From NCBI GenBank assembly GCA_934317185.1, contig CAKREJ010000003.1:1-48592 (forward strand): a stretch of 48,592 nucleotides of DNA. Reading direction: 5' to 3'. The position numbers and the translations under genes were made by a program. The notes beneath the pieces were generated by a model, which worked only from the letters and a program-made list of their open reading frames with translations, had not been told where the DNA came from and did not search any database. This stretch comes from an uncultured Anaerobutyricum sp. (GTDB taxonomy: Bacteria; Bacillota; Clostridia; Lachnospirales; Lachnospiraceae). Positions 47,401 through 48,592 of this stretch are shown piece after piece (position 1 is the first letter of the stretch; each line of letters begins with the position of its first letter).

Positions 47401-47728
47401 AGAAGATGTAGTAGAATTAACCTATATCGGAAAAGTCAAGAAGGACATTCCATCTATTAAGTTCTTAAAAAATGAAGTATATGTTGGAGGAGAGAATAAA
47501 GATGGAAGTAAAATAGTATCTAACAAAAAAATGAAAGATTATGATAAAGTAAATTTAAAAGAACAAAGTAAAAAAGATACAAATAAGCAGAAAAACAGAT
47601 TAAAGGGAAGTGGAGGAAAGACAGGTGATAGCAGCAATATTGGAGCATATATTTTAATGTCCGTAGTTTCCATATCCGTACTTGGAATAATCATATATTA
47701 TAAGAAAAAAGCCAGAAATAACGGGTGA
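41486..47728 (+). CDS. Giant repeat-containing surface protein
   Basis: Cell-surface protein of 2080 residues. The signal peptide is MRIFFKRVLVFILIAVLFLT with cleavage near residue 30. Residues 35-135 are Thr/Glu-rich. A unique, Gly/Ser-containing N-terminal region follows (about 145-690). Three SpaA/Cna-B-like domains begin near 692 (IKVRKTDQYTKKPIAGVTFGLF), 815 (YKKSKDTGSYLSGAEFELL) and 938 (LIIRKTDDAGQKVEGAVFRV). Five DUF11-like repeats each start with an ADKT motif at residues 1069, 1268, 1449, 1698 and 1875. A charged Glu/Lys insert (about 1590-1665) interrupts repeat three to four. The C-terminus has KTGD (2045-2048), one membrane helix (about 2053-2071) and a KKKAR tail, the plan of a sortase substrate. 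Probably an adhesin or host-binding protein. Confidence 0.88.
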   Translation: MRIFFKRVLVFILIAVLFLTNTNLGSAASAIKTENFYQLKNEWEDTQEKESTTEQPDVISDDRTDSMAETDAVTTEIKEDEATEIENTGIDDTEATERTEGIEEIEETTEEKSKGAIQSQETDKEAQENQRPVERMSIPMARSTHPDTNHSVTMPDITSHYFLLQKNSKKVAQASGKNLITVTDQKDASKYIYEKYPNGKQYNFTPYFRAGSSVTVGGGAGGGVSLSTVKKGDRKQFGDIYAAVNGGYIISKVFNLQKCTENPYAIYKKVGVWYDYNKKKSYAVDMKLTVTGYKFPDATTRKQLANKELKAPYAGFRKGTIGLYVMGTDYVQTRMEFFYSGTQTKVSGIKGMVQLCDIDAQQGIDFGSGFEKVLMFKQESSKLQYNSTGLIAASKGYVSTRIADDLNRNDETTTAIGIFSGNTVNCRWTLAKCDHKDTGGNAAYKVSGGYGIPAESSQADAVSYYWSNSTGFLGVRADIGILPLPEEISKTIYSGKINAKNSAGNKKFIQLAERKETFSYVLSSVTAMTSNISKAQYTMFQFTDKIDKLLNVKKVKVYADEAITDNLQTTDMNYSDVTTQFNIATTVNSDHTTNVTVKAKNARLSKADFYGKTYYVHIEVQIKTDEELLDIKKSITDWYQLNEEIKQKVPEAANVRGSVAVVNQGNLSVTNNQKSSIKRLSNYVASQIAMQIKVRKTDQYTKKPIAGVTFGLFGGEDADSTKQKPLYTAITDEAGIATFKTGVKGTFYNSEFGDGPYCVKETAVPDIYKNIWNPSVNRQWKYTLNSLKSEQLFDSLKTVEKAAELENTNRKIKENCISVYKKSKDTGSYLSGAEFELLEWSQKSQKYEKLFMLKEYKDSKGKSVYRNEESFINTMDNLGRYKITEKKAPKGCILTGEEWLFQISEKTAEDGSDIIFESLTTGEKQTGAVVYENPLQKGKLIIRKTDDAGQKVEGAVFRVTAAEDIYAPWDVNDKGIASKEADPLVKKGTVVDEITTGKDGQGESSSTKELYIGQYTVEEIRGAWNHIKSDKVYKLELQYSADSGEKYVLEYMDVNNRLMHPAFSVSKLADKTRNEKNEKVAFDEKKGRYTEKKIAGIYQAGKEIDYTIRVTNTGNVPLHNIKLTDDMDCEGDYPGQTLSKYVDMKTSTFEIPVSGKLVTKKGKSIAVKLASESRLVVILEYLDIEDSVEIHIKTRLRDDVKDAWKLKNVVYGEAQYNDNKSKEDEADSPHLADVLVKDLVDEKGNSLVKDWDYINVPGTPEEKVLKTADKTTGLTIKDGEIASGIKIPGIYQSKEKVVFSIVVKNSGEAALKNITVKDVMSDELKAVVEKESAGFDFEGKEKTEEGNYVFTSAKGKKITVKEMDKDTVMLCTTGKDGAGIDRLTAGDYVTLSYSVKLLKGTANFYQLSNKVFISGWYFDGNGDKEVPEDEDEDEIEVPGIPETRVAKLADKTRGVTLKEGRYDAAAKISGVYENGTTVTYKITVTNKGSANLYDLYLRDMLSEELEEALEKNSVSFIEKAYISRDGRKVRTVLEEPQILWMDFLAAGDAVDVYLSGKVRIDVGNLFELENIVELTARYKQGNEAALKKYEEMEQEKAEDNSENKEESSGSNKNDMSEDENKEESDKKEDKEQEETGETLSEQSKKEIEKAYEAIQKLAIDEIKKENKKYTEVTKTDMMTDTDHINIPGIPVAKVAKLADKTQGVTLVKGRYEGTKKEGVYEYADLVDYTITLTNAGTADLYDIVLEDSIDKELMSVLKNDSIRITTGQLTTKMKDKVQIERNDKTDVVKLQPENMSIKLDHLKAGDNVEVHLMAEIRSGVQKNTGLNNKVHITAKYETVNEDGAKEKVYLEDTPEMTDNDTIGIGVPEIMIAKKADKTKDISLDRGRYGGRRKYGTYKEGETVEFLLTVSNLGNGVAKNIEVREEPSEELKKYIEIQGFTNKEGDAVRTKKGDKVFVKGINSQKLYLDKLNSEDVVELTYIGKVKKDIPSIKFLKNEVYVGGENKDGSKIVSNKKMKDYDKVNLKEQSKKDTNKQKNRLKGSGGKTGDSSNIGAYILMSVVSISVLGIIIYYKKKARNNG

Positions 47729-47788
47729 TTAAAAATAGAGAAGACTATGAGAAGAAAAAATGCTAATCTAAAAAGTGATTAAGTAAAA

Positions 47789-47818
47789 GAGAGGGCGATA
47801 AATTAAATTTGCCCTCTC
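47789..47818. terminator. Hairpin after the surface protein gene
   Basis: GAGAGGGC (47789-47796) and GCCCTCTC (47811-47818) pair perfectly, with an AT-rich loop that can pair partly. On the + strand A-residues follow, while on the minus strand the right-hand tract is T-rich (CTTTTACTT). It could end the + transcript weakly or a minus-strand transcript better. Confidence 0.5.
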
Positions 47819-47824
47819 AAAAAC

Positions 47825-47853
47825 TTGACATAATCCATGAAATTTGATATTAT
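47825..47853 (+). promoter_or_regulatory. Strong promoter of tRNA-Pro
   Basis: TTGACA (47825-47830), a 17-bp gap and TATTAT (47848-47853). Transcription would start near 47860, just before the mature tRNA end. Confidence 0.8.
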
Positions 47854-47867
47854 ATCCGTTGTGAAAA

Positions 47868-47941
47868 CGAGGCGTGGCTCAGTTTGGTAGAGCGCTGCGT
47901 TCGGGACGCAGAGGCCGTGGGTTCGAGTCCCGTCGCCTCGA
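47868..47941 (+). tRNA. tRNA-Pro, anticodon CGG
   Basis: The acceptor stem pairs CGAGGCG (47868-47874) with CGCCTCG (47934-47940), with discriminator A at 47941. The D arm has GGCTCAGTTTGGTAGAGC. The anticodon stem CTGCG/CGCAG encloses TTCGGGA, giving anticodon CGG for CCG codons. The T arm holds GGTTCGAGTCC. The 3' CCA is not encoded (ATTC follows), so it must be trimmed and CCA added. Starting with C is usual for bacterial tRNA-Pro. Confidence 0.95.
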
Positions 47942-47952
47942 TTCATTATTAG

Positions 47953-47998
47953 AAGCATCGAAGATTCGCTTAAACAGTGGGTTTTCGGTGCTTTTTTC
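47953..47998 (+). terminator. Terminator after tRNA-Pro
   Basis: AAGCATCGAA and TTCGGTGCTT pair with one G-U pair around a long loop, followed by TTTTTT. It ends the single-tRNA transcript. Confidence 0.65.
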
Positions 47999-48013
47999 TT
48001 TTTTGTATCAGGT

Positions 48014-48088
48014 GGTAAAAATTGCATTTTCTCGGATAAAAACCTTGTTGCACTAACGAATGCACTAACAAAAAGTTTCGATTTGTAG
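48014..48088 (+). pseudogene. Possible remnant of an integrase C-terminal tail
   Basis: In the frame that ends with TAG at 48086-48088, the DNA reads ...DKNLVALTNALTKSFDL, with a 9-bp direct repeat TGCACTAAC (48049-48057 and 48061-48069) set 12 bp apart. Tyrosine-integrase genes of Firmicutes elements often end with similar VAL..VALT tails coded by short direct repeats beside the attachment site. It lies 70 bp after a tRNA gene, a favoured integration target. No integrase body is present. This is inference from pattern only. Confidence 0.3.
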
Positions 48089-48232
48089 TAGTGTAAATTA
48101 TTCTGTGTAAACCTCTCAGATCGATGATAAAATCATAGGTTTATAGAATACTAAAATTGAAACAGCAAAAGAAAAGAGAAAAGCATAAGGGGCATTAAAG
48201 TCACTTGGGCTTTTCTCCAAGCAGAATTTGAT
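48089..48232. other. Non-coding gap before the transporter gene end
   Basis: No gene is seen. The stretch is AT-rich. A short stem CTTGG/CCAAG occurs at about 48203-48221 but lacks a T-run on the side that would serve the minus-strand gene. Confidence 0.4.
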
Positions 48233-48592
48233 TTAATGTAGATGTTCTTTCATTAAAAGATTATGATGGTGATGTTTGTGTATATCAGCTGAATAAAAAT
48301 GATCATGATTATGTTCATGTGTAATCACATGTGTATGTGTCGAACCATCATGCGTGTGTGTGATTAAATGTGTATGTAGGTGTGAATGATTTTTTACCAA
48401 AGTATCTGTCACGACAAAGAGTGTACCGATAATCATAAAGAACAGACCGACAAGATAGGCAACAGAAAGCTGTTCACCATTAATAACAAAAGCGAGAAAT
48501 GTTCCAATGAAAGGTGCAACGGCATAGTAAGCACTTGTCTTGGCAGCACCCAAATCTCTTTGTGCCCGGATGTATAGAAAGATACTTAATCC
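48233..48592 (-). CDS. EamA/DMT-type transporter, C-terminal part, His-rich tail (partial)
   Basis: This is the last 119 residues of a minus-strand membrane protein; the start lies beyond the right edge of the window. The visible part has GLSIFLYIRAQRDLGAAKTSAYYAVAPF-like sequence, typical of the second EamA repeat of drug/metabolite transporters. A final membrane helix follows (YLVGLFFMIIGTLFVVTD). The C-terminal tail of about 50 residues is extremely His-rich (HSHLHTHLITHTHDGSTHTH and a later HKHHHH). Such tails bind zinc, nickel or cobalt, so the protein may export or sense a metal, though that is inference. Confidence 0.85.
   Translation of the reverse strand, partial: GLSIFLYIRAQRDLGAAKTSAYYAVAPFIGTFLAFVINGEQLSVAYLVGLFFMIIGTLFVVTDTLVKNHSHLHTHLITHTHDGSTHTHVITHEHNHDHFYSADIHKHHHHNLLMKEHLH

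Noticed and set aside
41486..47728. CRISPR-like or tandem DNA repeats in the giant gene
   Set aside because: The repeats are protein-level and strongly diverged in DNA; there are no short regularly spaced identical units.
47803..48027. Minus-strand 74-codon frame across the tRNA (contains GDGTRTHGLCVPNAALYQTEP-like reading)
   Set aside because: It is the antisense of tRNA-Pro and its flanks, a well-known false annotation; the tRNA fold is unambiguous.
47874..48056. Plus-strand 60-codon frame starting inside the tRNA
   Set aside because: Its Arg/Gly-rich start is just the tRNA read as protein; no ribosome site.

Overview
The window looks like chromosomal DNA of a low-GC Firmicute of class Clostridia, most likely the family Lachnospiraceae. 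The pointers are a PolC-type replicative polymerase, class III fructose-1,6-bisphosphatase, a glutaminase-fused NAD synthase, a tsaE-tsaB-rimI block with tsaD close by, strong AGGAGG ribosome sites, and a bare KTGD-type wall-sorting tail. The genus is not determined. Almost all genes lie on the + strand and are housekeeping. I see no CRISPR array, insertion sequence, prophage or rRNA operon.

Layout. 1-9.4 kb: ybjQ, the primary sigma factor, NAD synthase, a small membrane protein on the minus strand, polC, and a gamma-carbonic-anhydrase-like protein. 9.5-16.4 kb: an unknown membrane-anchored protein, the alanyl-tRNA editing protein AlaX, an ECF sigma/anti-sigma pair, a lipoprotein with a large leader hairpin, and a stand-alone PTS-IIC-like permease. 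16.5-18.2 kb: a minus-strand ABC ATPase/permease pair without a binding protein. 18.2-25.9 kb: a divergent LspA-like protein, a 400-bp AT-rich gap with a cluster of DnaA-box matches, then hpf, secA, prfB and tex. 26-31.4 kb: a YcxB-like protein, then tsaE-tsaB-rimI-(zinc-ribbon protein)-rnz-tsaD-ispD, centred on tRNA t6A modification, tRNA 3' processing and isoprenoid synthesis. 31.4-36.1 kb: a ClpX with an unusually charged N-terminus, fbp, and a protein that looks like a P-type ATPase cut down to its membrane and actuator parts. 36.3-41.2 kb: an aconitase-family hydratase and the acetolactate synthase pair ilvB-ilvN. 41.5-47.7 kb: one gene for a 2080-residue surface protein with SpaA-like domains and five DUF11-like repeats. 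47.8-48.6 kb: tRNA-Pro(CGG), a possible integrase-tail remnant, and the end of a His-rich EamA-type transporter that runs off the window.

Regulation visible in the DNA: good sigma-A promoters (TTGACA-like / TATAAT-like, 17-18 bp apart) before ybjQ, the 330-aa protein, the lipoprotein, hpf, ilvB, the giant surface protein and the tRNA. Three of these (ybjQ, ilvB, giant protein) have perfect palindromes on or beside the promoter that could be operators. Several clear intrinsic terminators divide the transcription units.

No single complete novel system stands out. The best leads are the DnaA-box cluster far from any dnaA gene, the truncated P-type ATPase-like protein, the giant repeat adhesin with its controlled leader, the lipoprotein leader hairpin, the divergent LspA, the four-cysteine insert in IlvB, and the His-rich transporter tail.
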